A stretch of DNA of 64,000 bases from Xiphydria camelus (Eukaryota > Arthropoda > Insecta > Hymenoptera > Xiphydriidae): contig OY783191.1 of the NCBI GenBank assembly GCA_963678675.1, positions 17,203,096 to 17,267,095 of the forward strand, written 5' to 3'. The translations under genes and the position numbers were made by a program. The notes beneath the pieces were generated by a model. That model was not told the DNA's origin. It saw only the letters and a program-made list of their open reading frames with translations, and did not search any database. Below, piece after piece: positions 45,282 to 56,232 of the stretch; positions within the stretch are counted from its first letter, which is position 1; the number at the start of each line of letters is the position of its first letter.

Positions 45282-45489
45282 TTAAGAGATCCGTGGACCG
45301 GCTACACAGACTTGTCTAATTGTAACTTGCGCCAGTTCAGCCTAGCAGTTATACTTAGTGCTTAGCGTCGCATTTATAATGCTTTTCTTGCTTATATTGC
45401 GTTATTTTACGTACTACGTACCTAGTGAATATACATATATAAATGTGAAAGACTTCAAGTAGAAGGTAGGAGTATATGTGACTAATATA

Positions 45490-45723
45490 CCGAGTGCGGC
45501 TAAAGTCAGTTAACCGATTGGCATATCTGATGGGAATAAAATATCGCCAAACTCTGCATTCAGTTATTCACGGATTTTCATTTCGAAAGGGGGCGATGCA
45601 GACACATGAATTACAACAGAGAAGCTAACATGCGCGTGCACACATTAACACCTACCCACAAACAGACTGTATGCGGCGTTTGTACAGTTTTGCTCAGCGT
45701 TAACTGACTTTTGTCGCACGCGG
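45490..45723. mobile_element. 234-bp TA-flanked MITE
   Basis: CCGAGTGCGGCTAAAGTCAG and CTGACTTTTGTCGCACGCGG are imperfect inverted ends bounded by TA (45488-45489, 45724-45725). GTTAACC/GTTAAC follows inside both. Non-coding. Confidence 0.75.
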
Positions 45724-45943
45724 TATGTACATATTTAACCCAAATAGTACCACCGTCCTTTTAAAAGGACGTATAAAAAATGTCCATTTGACAAACAGTT
45801 AATCTACTCGTATCGAGGTGGCGCCACATGGATAGTGTTCTGCAATCTATCAATGGCATATTACTGTCGTTTGCAATTGTTTAGATCAGCTTCAATACTG
45901 TTGTAAGCAAAATTTGTTCTGATAGTTTTAGTTTACGGTTGCC

Positions 45944-47025
45944 ATGTACCAGTTGAGGTAAGCATTTTGTTTATATTACTAAATATTTGTAACGTTTAGC
46001 ATTATAATATTGTTTTACACTGTTGGTTCTTTATAACTAACCTAATCGAAGTATTTATTGTACGTATCCTGTAAGTAGATAACCTCTCAAAAGTTATCGT
46101 CCTTTTTAAAGGCCAGTGGGATTAAAAGCATACTATTTTATCTAGGCACCGGAAAAAGCCGTTTATTCTAAATGAGCTTTTAGAAGAGATAGAGCACGTT
46201 TACGATGAAGCCGAATTGCCAGATGCAGTAGCTGTGTTTCCACCAGTCAATTCTAATGAAGACGTTACTGACGAAGACTCTGGCGACGATGAAAACGTTG
46301 TTTTGGATAATCTTCCTGGGAGTTTACTGAATTCTCAAGCTGAGCCTATTTTCAATAATATCGATAAAGTTCAGAATGAAGATAGCTCGGAAAATAGTGA
46401 TGATGAACTTCCATTAGCACACTTTACGAAGTATAAGAAGAGACCGAAAATTTATGATTGGGTTCAACAAGACATGACAAACAAGTTGAAAGATTGGCAA
46501 GATCAGCATGTAGCACATAACAATCTTTCCCCTTTAGAGATTTTCTACCTATTTTTTGATGAGGAATTATGGCAAATGATAACTGAATACACAAATCTTT
46601 ATGCTAGCCAACACAACAGAAACGGTGACATATCTAAGGATGAAATAAAGTGCTTTTTTGGTGTACTAATTTATAGTGGCTATACCAGCGTTTCAAGAAG
46701 ATCGTTGTATTGGGAAAATAATTCTGACACCAATCATAAAATTGTGTACGAAGCAATTTCTAGAAATCGTTTCAACTACATTATGCAGAATCTTCACTGT
46801 AGTGACAATACCAACCTGGACGCGGAAAATAAATTCTCGAAAATAGGCCCACTTTTGAAACACCTAAATAAAAAATGTATCGAACACGTTTCTCTGCAAG
46901 AAAATCACAGTGTAGATGAATCGATGGTGCCATATTTTGGGCGGCACGGTTCTAAACAATTTATTAGAGGCAAACCCATTAGATGGGATTATAAATTTTG
47001 GATGGCTACCACTAAAACAGGATAC
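45944..47025 (+). CDS. piggyBac transposase, exons 1 and 2 (5' part)
   Basis: ATG 45944 opens MYQLR, split by an intron at 45958-46145 (AG|GTAAGC ... TTATCTAG|G). Exon 2 begins 46146 with HRKKPFILNELLEEIEHVYDE. An acidic N-terminal region (DEDSGDDE, EDSSENSDDELP) precedes the DDE_Tnp_1_7 fold: LSPLEIFYLFFDEELWQMI, GVLIYSGYT, and HSVDESMVPYFGRHGSKQF with the first catalytic Asp in VDES. The last codons before the Gypsy insertion are KTGY. The start choice rests on the intron: without it the long frame would have no ATG in the right place. No stops occur in this part. Confidence 0.9.
45958..46145 (+). other. 188-bp intron in the piggyBac transposase
   Basis: Donor GTTGAG|GTAAGC and acceptor ATTTTATCTAG|GCACC. 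Splicing gives AGG across the junction and joins a five-codon first exon to the long frame. Both sites are good consensus. Confidence 0.75.
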
Positions 47026-47322
47026 TGTTGCGCCCCGGCCAAGAAGGCGCATGAATCAGCGCCTCCGGAATGTCCGAGGGTTTCCACCCACCACGGACAT
47101 CCCGAGAGGCTCCGCTTGCCGCGTTACCTGCCAATAGGTCCCACCAAGGGAGCGTTCGGTGACAGGTACCTCCGGAACGTTCGAGAACTTGCGTACGTTC
47201 CGGAGTTGGCAAAAGTCCCGTTCGCCCTCGCTACCTGCGAGTGCGTATCGGGGAGAAAAGGTGGAGAGTCAGTTGTAAGCGAGCAGCCAAGCGCTTCGGT
47301 AGTGAGTAACCTTTCGCGAAGA
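47026..47322 (+). repeat. 5' LTR of Ty3/Gypsy element 2
   Basis: 297 bp, TGTTGCGCCCCGG to CGCGAAGA. It lacks the final TATAACA that the 3' LTR carries before the TSD. GC-rich with CGTACGTTCCGG-type palindromes. Confidence 0.9.
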
Positions 47323-47333
47323 TGGCGCAGTCG
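47323..47333 (+). promoter_or_regulatory. primer-binding site of Ty3/Gypsy element 2
   Basis: TGGCGCAGTCG directly follows the LTR. It begins with TGG, as expected for a complement of a tRNA 3' CCA end. The gag-pol ATG (47336) is only two bases further. Confidence 0.75.
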
Positions 47334-47335
47334 TA

Positions 47336-50300
47336 ATGGCTAGAGAACCCAGTTCCACCGAGCTACTACAGCTAATGTTGAAGCAGCAGGATGTGATGAT
47401 GGCAATGATGAAGAAATTGGACACAATACCATCAACAAGGCCACACCCACCAGTAGCCGCATCCAGTCAAGCAATCAACACACAAGCCATCCAGCTCCAG
47501 GAATTCATCCCAGATGACGACGACCCGTACGTTTTTGACAGTTGGATGAAACGCTTCGAGTTGGCAGTAGATTGTGCTTTCCCGGATGTAAAGCCACCAT
47601 ATACGGAGGAACAAGACACGTACCGGGTGAAACTAATCATCAGCAAACTCTCCAGTACGGCATTCCGTGAGTACCAAAGGAACTGCTTACCTAAAGACGT
47701 ACTCGAGTTCAAGTATTCCGAGACAATAGAACGACTAAAAAAGCTATTCGCACGTCCGGCATCAATAGAACTTGACCGTCTCGCGTTCCTCGAAATCACG
47801 AAAACCGACGGAGAGCAATTCGACACGTTCACCAATCGTTTTCGTGACGCGTATCGGCGATATAACTACTCCGAACTATCAGAGGAGCAGTTCAAGTGTT
47901 TCATGTACATGGTCGCGATGAAATCACCAGTGGACAATGCAGCCCGTACGCGTGTGTTGCACCAGCTCCGTAAAAAGGGAGAAAACATCGCGTTCGACGA
48001 GTTGGTCGAAGATGTTCGAGCGTTCCTGAAAACATCATCCGAAGCAAGATTGTTCGAAAAAGCACAACCAAAGGTCAACGCCATTCAGGTAAAGAAGACC
48101 GACAGGAAGGAGCGAAGGGGATCGGAACCACCGAAAACCAACTGCTTCCGCTGTGACGGACTACACTGGTCGAAGGAATGCCCTTATACAAAGCACGTAT
48201 GTACAAAGTGCAAAGAGAAAGGACATACAGAGAAAGTCTGCGAAGCCGTACACGAATATCGCCGAACCAAAGGACACGCTAAAAAAGTGAACTACGTGCG
48301 GGTAAACAGCATCAGCCAGACGAGGAACTTAATTCGCTGCGACGTACAAATCGACGGATCGCCAGTCAATTTCATGATCGATCCTGGCTCGGAGGTCACC
48401 ATTATCAATGAGGACACACATCGCGCGATAGGTTCGCCGGAGCTCGCCAGCTGCAACACACAGGGACAGGCGTTCGACGGAACAGCATGCAGCACATTCA
48501 TCGGACAGCTCAGAACGACGTTGAGTTTCAATGGCCGCTCAACACAGCAAGGTATATGCGTCGCTAAAGCAGGAGCCGATAACTTATTAGGCATCTATGC
48601 TTGCGACGCACTTGGATTCCTAGACGTACCACTAAAAAATTACTGGACTATTAATGCCGTACACATGCTACCGACCGAGATTTTCAAGTCGATCAGTGAG
48701 AAATTCCAGGACGTTTTCGCACCAGGACTCGGTTTGTGCACTAAACTAAAGGCTCAGCTGCAGGTGAAACAAAACGTGTTACCTACTTTCAAACGCGCGC
48801 GTGTCATCGCATACGCAAGTCGGGACGCCGTCAGAGACGAACTAAACCGACTCCAGAGCCTCGGCGTCATCACACCAGTATCATACGCGGAATGGGCGGC
48901 ACCCATCGTAGCCATACGAAAACCGAATGGAGCAGTCCGTGTATGCAACGATTACTCAACTGGACTTAACCAAGCATTGGAATTAGACAGCCATCCGCTT
49001 CCACTTCCAGAAGATATCTTCGCTACGCTCAATGGAGGAACGATTTTCAGCCAAATCGATTTTTCAGACGCCTATCTCCAAGTAGAGTTGGACGACCAGT
49101 CCAAAAAGGTATGCACTATTAACACGCCTCAATGATTGTTCCAGTACAACCGTCTCCCATTCGGCGCGAAACCAGCACCAGGAATATTCCAGCGGATCAT
49201 GGACTCCATGCTCGCCAAATTCAACTTCGCGATCGCATACCTGGATGACATCATCGTCGTCAGTAAATCGAGCAAAGAACATTGCGAGCATTTACACGCC
49301 GTATTCGAAGCAATTTCAGAATACGGTTTCAAGGTCAAGGAGGAGAAGTGTCATTTCGCCCAACCATCGATCAAATACCTGGGGCACATCATTGACAAAA
49401 ACGGCCGCCGACCTGACCCAGAGAAGATACAAGCCATCGCAAAAATGCCAGCACCAACCGACGTCGCGGCTCTCCAATCCTATCTGGGCATGGTAAATTA
49501 CTACCAACCATACGTTGCGAATATGGTTAAGATGCGGAGGCCATTGGATCTTCTACTCAGGAAGGACAAAACATGGAATTGGAGCCACGAATGCAAACAA
49601 GCATTCCAGCAGCTCCAAAACGTTTTCACGTCCGACCTACTCCTAACACACTACGATCCAACTCTTCCAATGATCGTAGCTGCCGATGCGTCAAATCAAG
49701 GAATTGGCGCGGTGTTGCTACACATCATGCCTGATGGATCCCGCAAAGCAGTCGTTCATGCTTCCCGCGCACTCACTTCGGCTGAACAAAATTACAGCCA
49801 AATCGAGAAGGAAGGACTCGCATTAATTTTCGCCGTAACGAAATTCCACAAAATGGTCTACGGTCGACGTTTTACGCTTCAAACGGATCACGAGCCGCTA
49901 CTGCGAATATTCGGTTCCAAGAAGGGGGTCCCAGGATACGCAGCAAACAGACTCCAGCGATGGGCACTTATACTGCGGTCATATGACTTCCACATCGAGT
50001 ATCAACGGACTCACAATTTCGGACAAGCTGACGCATTGTCGAGATTGATCGCCAGCACCACCACTAGCTCAGACGACGCGGTTGTCATCGGCGCGCTCAG
50101 TGTCGACGACGAACTGGGCGCAAGACTCGCCGAAGATGTTCGAAACCTGCCCATCACTTTCACCGATCTGGTTAACGCAACAATGAGCGACAAGACGTTA
50201 ACGATGGTGAAAACCGCACTCCGAGAAAACGATTGGCCAATCGATGACGACGTCCAGCCTTTCTACTGCCAAAGGGAGCACTTAACGATAATTCAAGAGT

Positions 50301-51259
50301 GCGTCATGTTTAAAGAACGTGTCGTAGTACCGCAACGCTACCACTCAGCTGTTCTCAAACTCCTTCATCAAGGTCATCCCGGGATTCAACGCATGAAACA
50401 ATTGGCTAGAGCATACGTCTACTGGCCACACATCGACAAATATATCGAGAAGATCGTAAAAGCATGTCGGCAATGCGCAGAAGCAGCAAAAAATCCGATC
50501 AAACACGCCCTTCAACCATGGCCCAAGACTACGTACCCGTGGCAACGTGTACACATGGACTTCGCAGGACCAATCAGCGGCAAGTGGTTCCTTATCATCG
50601 TGGATAGCTACTCGAAGTATCCCGATGTCTGCGTCATGCCTCACCCGACATCTTCAGCAGTGATTTCAAAACTCAAATCGCTATTCGCTCTTTTTGGACT
50701 TCCCGAGCTTCTCGTAACCGACAATGGCACACAATTCAGCAGTGCGACATTCAAGGAGTTTTGCACAAGCCAGGGCGTAAAACAAATGTTCTCTCCGCCA
50801 TATCATCCACAATCAAACGGGCAAGCCGAGAGATTTATCGACACTTTCAAAAGGGCGTTGTTGAAAACTAAAGAGGGGAGAAACGTGACGGATACGGTCA
50901 CCGAATTCTTGCTTCATTACAGAACGACGCCGTGCCAGTCAGCACCCAACGGAAAGTCGCCGGCTGATGTGTTCCTAGGACGAATGCCGCGGACAGGTCT
51001 CGGACTCCTCCTACCATCAAAACGCGGAACGGACCGCGACCAAGCAATGGCAGCTCAATACAATAAACACCATGGAGCCCGAGTCCGGGCATTTGCGCCA
51101 GGCGATTTAGTCTACGCCAAGCGTTCGGAAAATTCCCGATGGGAAGCAGGACAAATAGAGAAGAGGCAAGGAGTCGTGTATACCGTCAAAAGCGAAACGG
51201 GAGCAGGACAATATCACGTCAACCAACTGCGACCACGAACGGATGTTGACGAGGAATAA
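47336..51259 (+). pseudogene. gag-pol of Ty3/Gypsy element 2, one in-frame stop
   Basis: A single frame of 1,307 codons plus stop, interrupted only by TGA at 49133-49135 in the RT region (PQ|LFQYNRLPFG). Approximate residues from the ATG: Gag with DDDDPYVFDSWMKRFE (60); zinc knuckles CFRCDGLHWSKEC and CTKCKEKGHTEKVC (265-300); protease DPGSEVTII (349); RT with FSDAYLQVEL before the stop and YLDDIIVVS (634); RNase H with VAADASNQGIGAVL (785); integrase HHCC finger (about 1010-1050) and catalytic HMDFAGP, VTDNGTQF and SNGQAERF. Related elements usually have Gly at the stop position, so TGA looks like one substitution from GGA; programmed readthrough is possible but not shown. Resembles the Mag-like K02A2.6-type lineage (inference). 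Confidence 0.93.
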
Positions 51260-51463
51260 CTCCACCTATTTCTGGACACATTCGATTTACCAGTACCTAC
51301 CACAGCTGAGGCCGAACCTTCGACGCCGGAGCCGCAAACGACCTCGGCAACCATAGAGCAACCCCGACGCTCCTCACGGACACGCAGACAACCAGACCGT
51401 CTACAATACCAAACGGAACCGGCGAGGTCAAAGCGCAATTAGCAGCAAGCCTAAGGAGGGAGG

Positions 51464-51767
51464 TGTTGCGCCCCGGCCAAGAAGGCGCATGAATCAGCGC
51501 CTCCGGAATGTCCGAGGGTTTCCACCCACCACGGACATCCCGAGAGGCTCCGCTTGCCGCGTTACCTGCCAATAGGTCCCACCAAGGGAGCGTTCGGTGA
51601 CAGGTACCTCCGGAACGTTCGAGAACTTGCGTACGTTCCGGAGTTGGCAAAAGTCCCGTTCGCCCTCGCTACCTGCGAGTGCGTATCGGGGAGAAAAGGT
51701 GGAGAGTCAGTTGTAAGCGAGCAGCCAAGCGCTTCGGTAGTGAGTAACCTTTCGCGAAGATATAACA
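51464..51767 (+). repeat. 3' LTR of Ty3/Gypsy element 2
   Basis: 304 bp, starting TGTTGCG and ending TATAACA, so it keeps the usual TG...CA. The first 297 bp match the 5' LTR without a difference that I could find. The TSD GATAC follows. Confidence 0.88.
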
Positions 51768-51772
51768 GATAC

Positions 51773-52648
51773 ATTGAATGGTTTGAGCCATACCAAGGAG
51801 CTCAGACAAAATTAGAGGAACGTTACAAAGATCTAGGCTTAGGAGCTAATGTCGTGCTCATTTTTGCTGATAAAATAACTTTGGAGAAAGGCAACCTACC
51901 GTTTCATTTGTACTTTGACAATTTTTTTACATCTTGGAATTTGCTTCTGATACTGAGAGACAGAGGAATAAAAGCAACTGGAACTGTAAGAAAGAATAGA
52001 ATTGTGGTGCCAACAATGAAGAGTGATTCTGAATTTAAAAAACAAGAAAGAGGAAGTATCGAGTTCGCACTTGAAAAGAGAGAAAATATTATAGTTTGCC
52101 ATTGGAATGGCAATAATATTGTTTCTATTGCTTCAAATTGCGAATCCATCTTACCAACAAATAAGGTTTCCAGATTTTCCCAGAAAGAAAAGAAAATAAT
52201 ATCTGTGGCTCAACCAAAAATAATAAAAAATTATAATAAAAATATGGGAGGCGTAGACAGAGCTGACCAAAACATCAGCCTTTATCGTGTAAGTATTAGA
52301 GGCAAAAAATGGTACTTCCCTTTAGTGAGCCATTGCTTGGATATGGCCATACAAAATTCCTGGCAAATTCATCGCTCTTATGGAGGAAAGATGGACCAAT
52401 TAATGTTTCGAAGATCTCTTGCAACAAATATTCTAGAAACCCATAAAAAAACAACCAAACGAGGACCTGTGCGACCTAATGCTCATGATAGAGAGTTTTC
52501 TAGATATGACAAACTTGATCATCTTATTGTCTATCAGGACTGTCAAATTAGGTGCCGTTTATGTCACAAGAAAGTTCAATTTCGATGCAATAAATGTGAC
52601 GTTGGATTGCATCCGAAATATTGTTTCCTCGAATATCATACTAAGTAA
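51773..52648 (+). CDS. piggyBac transposase, 3' part
   Basis: Continues the frame of 46146-47025 with IEWFEPYQGAQTKLEER. It carries the second catalytic Asp in HLYFDNFFTSWNLL and the third in NMGGVDRADQNISLYR, then KWYFPLVSHCLDMA. The C-terminal cysteine-rich domain (CQIRCRLCHKKVQFRC, CDVGLHPKYC) is complete, followed by a stop at 52648 and AATAAA near 52701. No frameshift or stop is seen, so the gene was probably intact when the Gypsy element landed. Together with the 5' part it codes about 589 residues. Confidence 0.9.
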   Translation: MEWFEPYQGAQTKLEERYKDLGLGANVVLIFADKITLEKGNLPFHLYFDNFFTSWNLLLILRDRGIKATGTVRKNRIVVPTMKSDSEFKKQERGSIEFALEKRENIIVCHWNGNNIVSIASNCESILPTNKVSRFSQKEKKIISVAQPKIIKNYNKNMGGVDRADQNISLYRVSIRGKKWYFPLVSHCLDMAIQNSWQIHRSYGGKMDQLMFRRSLATNILETHKKTTKRGPVRPNAHDREFSRYDKLDHLIVYQDCQIRCRLCHKKVQFRCNKCDVGLHPKYCFLEYHTK

Positions 52649-53212
52649 CTTATAATTATTATATAATAGATAACTATATTTGAATTTAATGATGTTTTCA
52701 ATAAATTTTTAACATAATTTCATACCTAATTTTTAATTTTCTTCTTCCATCGTAGGCACTGATAATGCCACTGTCCTTTATAAAGGACGGCTAATATCTA
52801 GAAAACTATTGCCAGGATAAAAAATTGGACTTATAAAATTGTGTTTATTATACTCTTATGAACCTATTTTTATTGAAAAAATATACTTTTTCAAAAAAAA
52901 ATAGTTTCGGTAGTATCTGGGTTAATACAAAAAATTACGTTTTTCATGGAAATGAGTTCTTCACGAAGAAGCTGTTCGAACAATCCCAATGTGTTCTGTT
53001 ACATTTGTGGTGAATATACTGTACAGAAACAAAGAAAAAAAAGGTGTAAGTGCCGTTGTACTCACGGAGGATGTATAAACATCTTACAATTATCTGCGGT
53101 CCGAGTTTAATTGGGGAATATGACGTCGTAGTTCGACATAAAGAAGTTAAATTTTTTCTATAATAAAATATTTATTATTATTATATTATATTTATAACTT
53201 ACTAGCAGCCCG

Positions 53213-54456
53213 TCCCGGCTTCGCACGGGTAGATTGTGGATTGATTTTGTCCGTCCACCATTGTTTAAATACATTTTAATACAAAACTTTTAGTATTTTT
53301 CCCGGGCTACGCAATGGTCATATTTGATTTGACCTTAACCATGACCTTCAAGGTCATATCAAGGTCAAATTAATTTTTTTTCACGTTCAAATGTATCCTT
53401 GACCATTTTTTTCATGTTACCTTTATTGTCAGCGGAGGTCAAATTTAGGTCAAGTATAGTTCGACTTTTTGAACACCCTGTATAAGATTTACTAACTCAG
53501 AAACCTTCGCGGATATGCGTCCAACTGTTCCCCAAATTTTCATCGCAATCGGATGAACGGTTTAGGAAGGCATAATAATCATCCGTACCAGTACTTTTTG
53601 AACACCCTGTATAAGATTTACTAACTCAGAAACCTTCGCGGGCATGCGTCCAACCATTTCCCAACTTTTCATCGCAATCGGATGAACGGTTTAGGAAGGC
53701 ATAATAATCATCAGTACCGGTACTTTTTGAACACCTTTTATAAGATTTACTAACTCAGAAACCTTCGCGGGTATGCGTCCAACCATTCCCCAAAGTTTCA
53801 TCGCAATCGGATGAACGGTTTAGGAAGGCATAATAATTATCCGTACCGGTACTTTTTGAACACCCTGTATAAGATTTACTAACTCAAACCTTCGCGGATA
53901 TGCGTCCAACTGTTCCCCAAATTTTCATCGCAATCGGATGAACGGTTTAGGAAGGCATAGTAATCATCCGTACCAGTACTTTTTGAACACCCTGTATAAG
54001 ATTTACTAACTCAGAAACCTTCGCGGGCATGCATCCAACCATTCCCCAACTTTTCATCGCAATCGGATGAACGGTTTAGGAAGGCATAATAATTATCAGT
54101 ACCGGTACTTTTTGAACACCTTTTATAAGATTTACTAACTCAGAAACCTTCGCGGGCATGCGTCCAACCATTCGCCAAAGTTTCATCGCAATAGGAGATA
54201 AATGGTTTAGGAAGGCATAATAATCATCCGTACCGGTACTTTTTGTGAACACCCTGTATAAGATTTACTAACTCAGAAACCTTCGCGGGCATGCGTCCAG
54301 CCATTCCCCAGTTTCATCGCAATCGGATGAACGGTTTAGGAAGGCATTTGATATTACCTTAAAGGTCACGGCCAAGGTCAAATCCAATACGACCACTGGG
54401 TAGCCAAGGGAAAATCCTTAAAGTTTTGTATTAAACATTTTTCTCTAAAATGTTTT
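53213..54456. mobile_element. inverted-repeat element containing a tandem array
   Basis: 53262-53378 and 54346-54452 are inverted copies: TTAATACAAAACTT, GGCTACGCAATGGTC, GATTTGACCTT against AAGGTCAAATC, GACCACTGGGTAGCC and AAGTTTTGTATTAA. CCCGTCCCGGCTTCGCACGGG at 53218 is a motif I have seen at the edge of repeated insect elements. Between the arms lies the 129-bp array. Superfamily unknown. Confidence 0.65.
53461..54345 (+). repeat. tandem repeat, seven copies of ~129 bp
   Basis: Units start (at GAACACC or GTGAACACC) near 53471, 53600, 53729, 53858, 53985, 54114 and 54247, giving periods of 129, 129, 129, 127, 129 and 133. Each holds CCTGTATAAGATTTACTAAC, CTTCGCGGGCATGCGTCC, TCATCGCAATCGGATGAACGG and TTAGGAAGGCATAATAA. 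TTTCATCGCAATCGG...GGTTTAGGAAG resembles the 3' region of RTE-type insect repeats. Units differ by scattered substitutions. Copies 3 and 6 share CCTTTTATAAG and CAGTACCGG, which points to expansion in blocks of three. Confidence 0.92.
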
Positions 54457-54601
54457 TCCGTTGAGATAATCCAGCTTGCGCGAATAGTATGCGCAGTAGC
54501 GCCACACACACACTGACGCAGTCACATCTACATGACTTACGTCTGACGCTCAATTTCCCAGGAAGGTCGTACCGCAGAGCCATAGCATAGATGTTTACAC
54601 A

Positions 54602-55685
54602 TCAAAAATATCACAGATTTTGTAAGGCAAGTCTATGAAGCTTATTCTGGTGTAGTGCTTGGAGATCAAGACAAGTCCTGGGTTCCCCATATAGTGTGCA
54701 AAAACTGTGTCGAATGTTTACAACAATGGACAAATCAAGAGAGAAAAAGTTTAAAATTTGGTGTGCCAATGGTGTGGAGAGAACCGAAAAACCACCACGA
54801 CGATTGTTATTTTTGTTTAGTTAATGTAAAAGGTTTTAATAGATACAAGAAACGAAAATGGGAATATCCTGATTTGGAATCAGCAAGACCTGTGCCACAT
54901 AGCGAAGAGGTTCCCGTACCAGTATATACTATATTGCCTGATGTTCCGCTGTTAAAAGTGGAAGAAATTGAGGACCGGGACTTAAGTAACGTAGTAGCAG
55001 TGGAAGTGAATATGAGGGAATACCTTCAACAACCCAGCAGTTCTACCAAGAAGAACTAAATGACCTGATACGGGACCTTAGTCTATCAAAGCAAACATCT
55101 GAACTTCTAGCATCCAGGTTAAAAGAAAAGAACTATCTAAAGCCAGATATAAAAATAACAATTTATAGAACACGAGAAGTGGAACTTGTTCCTTACTTCA
55201 GCCAAGATGAAGAACTTGTTTATTGTAACAACATTTCCGGACTTTCTCGTCAAATGGGAATGCAATTTGTCTCAGGTGATTGGCGACTGTTTATAGACAG
55301 TTCCGGTAGAAGTTTAAAGTGTGTTTTTCTGCACAATGGCAACCGATATGCTTCGATTCCTATCGCCCACTCAACAAAACTTAAAGAAGAATATGAGAAC
55401 ATTAAGTTAGCATTGCAAAAACTCTGCTATTATGAGCATCAGTTTTCTATTTGTGTGGATCTGAAAACAGTGAACTTCTTGCTTCGGCAGCAAAGTGGGC
55501 ATACCAAACACCCTTGTTTTATCTGCTTGTGGGATAGCAGGGCGAAGCAAGATCATTGAAATACAATTAATTGGCCAATAAAGCAAAACATGACTGTAGG
55601 AACAGTGAATGCCATAAACGAACCATTAGTGGACCGGGAAAAAATCATTCTCCCACCTCTCCACATCAAGTTATTGCTGAATTGA
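54602..55685 (+). pseudogene. N-terminal part of the repeated protein family also seen at 29 kb
   Basis: Frame 1 (to 55059) includes TDFVRQVYEAYSGVVLGDQ, HIVCKNCVECLQQW, KFGVPMVWREPKNH and CYFCLVNVKGF, a set of cysteine pairs like a treble-clef finger. A frameshift near 55040 leads to YLKPDIKITIYR, then 55179-55559 with LSRQMGMQF, DWRLFIDSSGRSLKCVFLHN, IPIAHSTKLKEEYENIK and HPCFICLWDSR. A stop follows, then VDREKIILPPLHIKLLL to about 55685, where it is truncated. I recognise the blocks as a family repeated in insect genomes; function unknown. Confidence 0.7.
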
Positions 55686-55901
55686 AGTAATATGAGGTTA
55701 GTTGGTATGTCGATATGATATCGACTGGACACTCCACTTTCTCACAACTGGTCCAACTAGCATTTGATTGGTACATATGCAAGTTCTGAATTTTTCTCGT
55801 CAAGATGTGTGCGAATATAGAATTAAGGTAGCGATGTGATACTGCGTATAAGCGTTTCTAGCTGATAGTTTGCGAACATTCTTCGTGTAAACTTAGGTAT
55901 A

Positions 55902-56232
55902 CAAGGGCAGGGTGAAAAGTCCGATACTTTTCTAGTAGATGGTGGTGCGATCGTGAAGCGAGCATACGCCCCCATTTGGCGAAAAAAAGTTCTGTTCCAC
56001 CACGAAAATGCACCTGCCCATTCGTCTGCCGTTGCAACAGCGAAATTGGTCGATTTAAAGTTCGAATTGCTGCCGCATCCACCTTATTCACCGGATTTGG
56101 TTCCCTGCAACTTCTTTCTCTAATCAGACTTGAAAAAATGGCTGGTTGGAGAGAAACAGCAGGGGCTACTTTACAGACTTTGGGGCGCACCACCATCACT
56201 AGAAAAGTATCGGACTTTTCACTCTGCCCTCG
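55902..56232 (+). mobile_element. mariner deletion derivative
   Basis: CAAGGGCAGGGTGAAAAGTCC and GGACTTTTCACTCTGCCCTCG are inverted and flanked by TA (55900-55901, 56233-56234); similarity runs about 50 bp inward to GGTGGTGCG. Inside is a fragment of transposase coding FHHENAPAHSSAVATAKL and LLPHPPYSPDLVPCNFFL, the second and third catalytic regions, with Asp to Glu in HHENAPAH and Asp to Asn in CNFFL. The 5' two thirds of the gene are gone. Confidence 0.85.

Larger units (their letters stand above)
47026..51767 (+). mobile_element. Ty3/Gypsy LTR retrotransposon 2, young
   Basis: The LTRs are the same over 297 bp by my reading, followed by a long gag-pol frame. The TSD is GATAC (47021-47025 and 51768-51772). 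With one GATAC removed the piggyBac frame joins as GGA-TAC-ATT-GAA, giving GY-IEW before FEPYQG, as expected of piggyBac. A purine-rich tract GGAGGGAGG (51455-51463) precedes the 3' LTR. No envelope ORF. Identical LTRs indicate recent insertion. Confidence 0.93.
45739..52921 (+). mobile_element. piggyBac-type transposon (interrupted by Ty3/Gypsy element 2)
   Basis: CCCAAATAGTACC and the reverse complement of the right end (CCCAGATACTACC) are flanked by TTAA (45735-45738, 52922-52925). Just inside each end is a palindrome, CGTCCTTTTAAAAGGACG at the left and GTCCTTTATAAAGGAC at the right, matching the subterminal repeats of piggyBac elements. Subtracting the Gypsy insertion leaves about 2.4 kb with one transposase gene, a normal autonomous size. 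Confidence 0.92.

Noticed and set aside
53461..54345. CRISPR-like or regulatory array
   Set aside because: The ~129-bp units are directly adjacent without unique spacers, and the context is eukaryotic.
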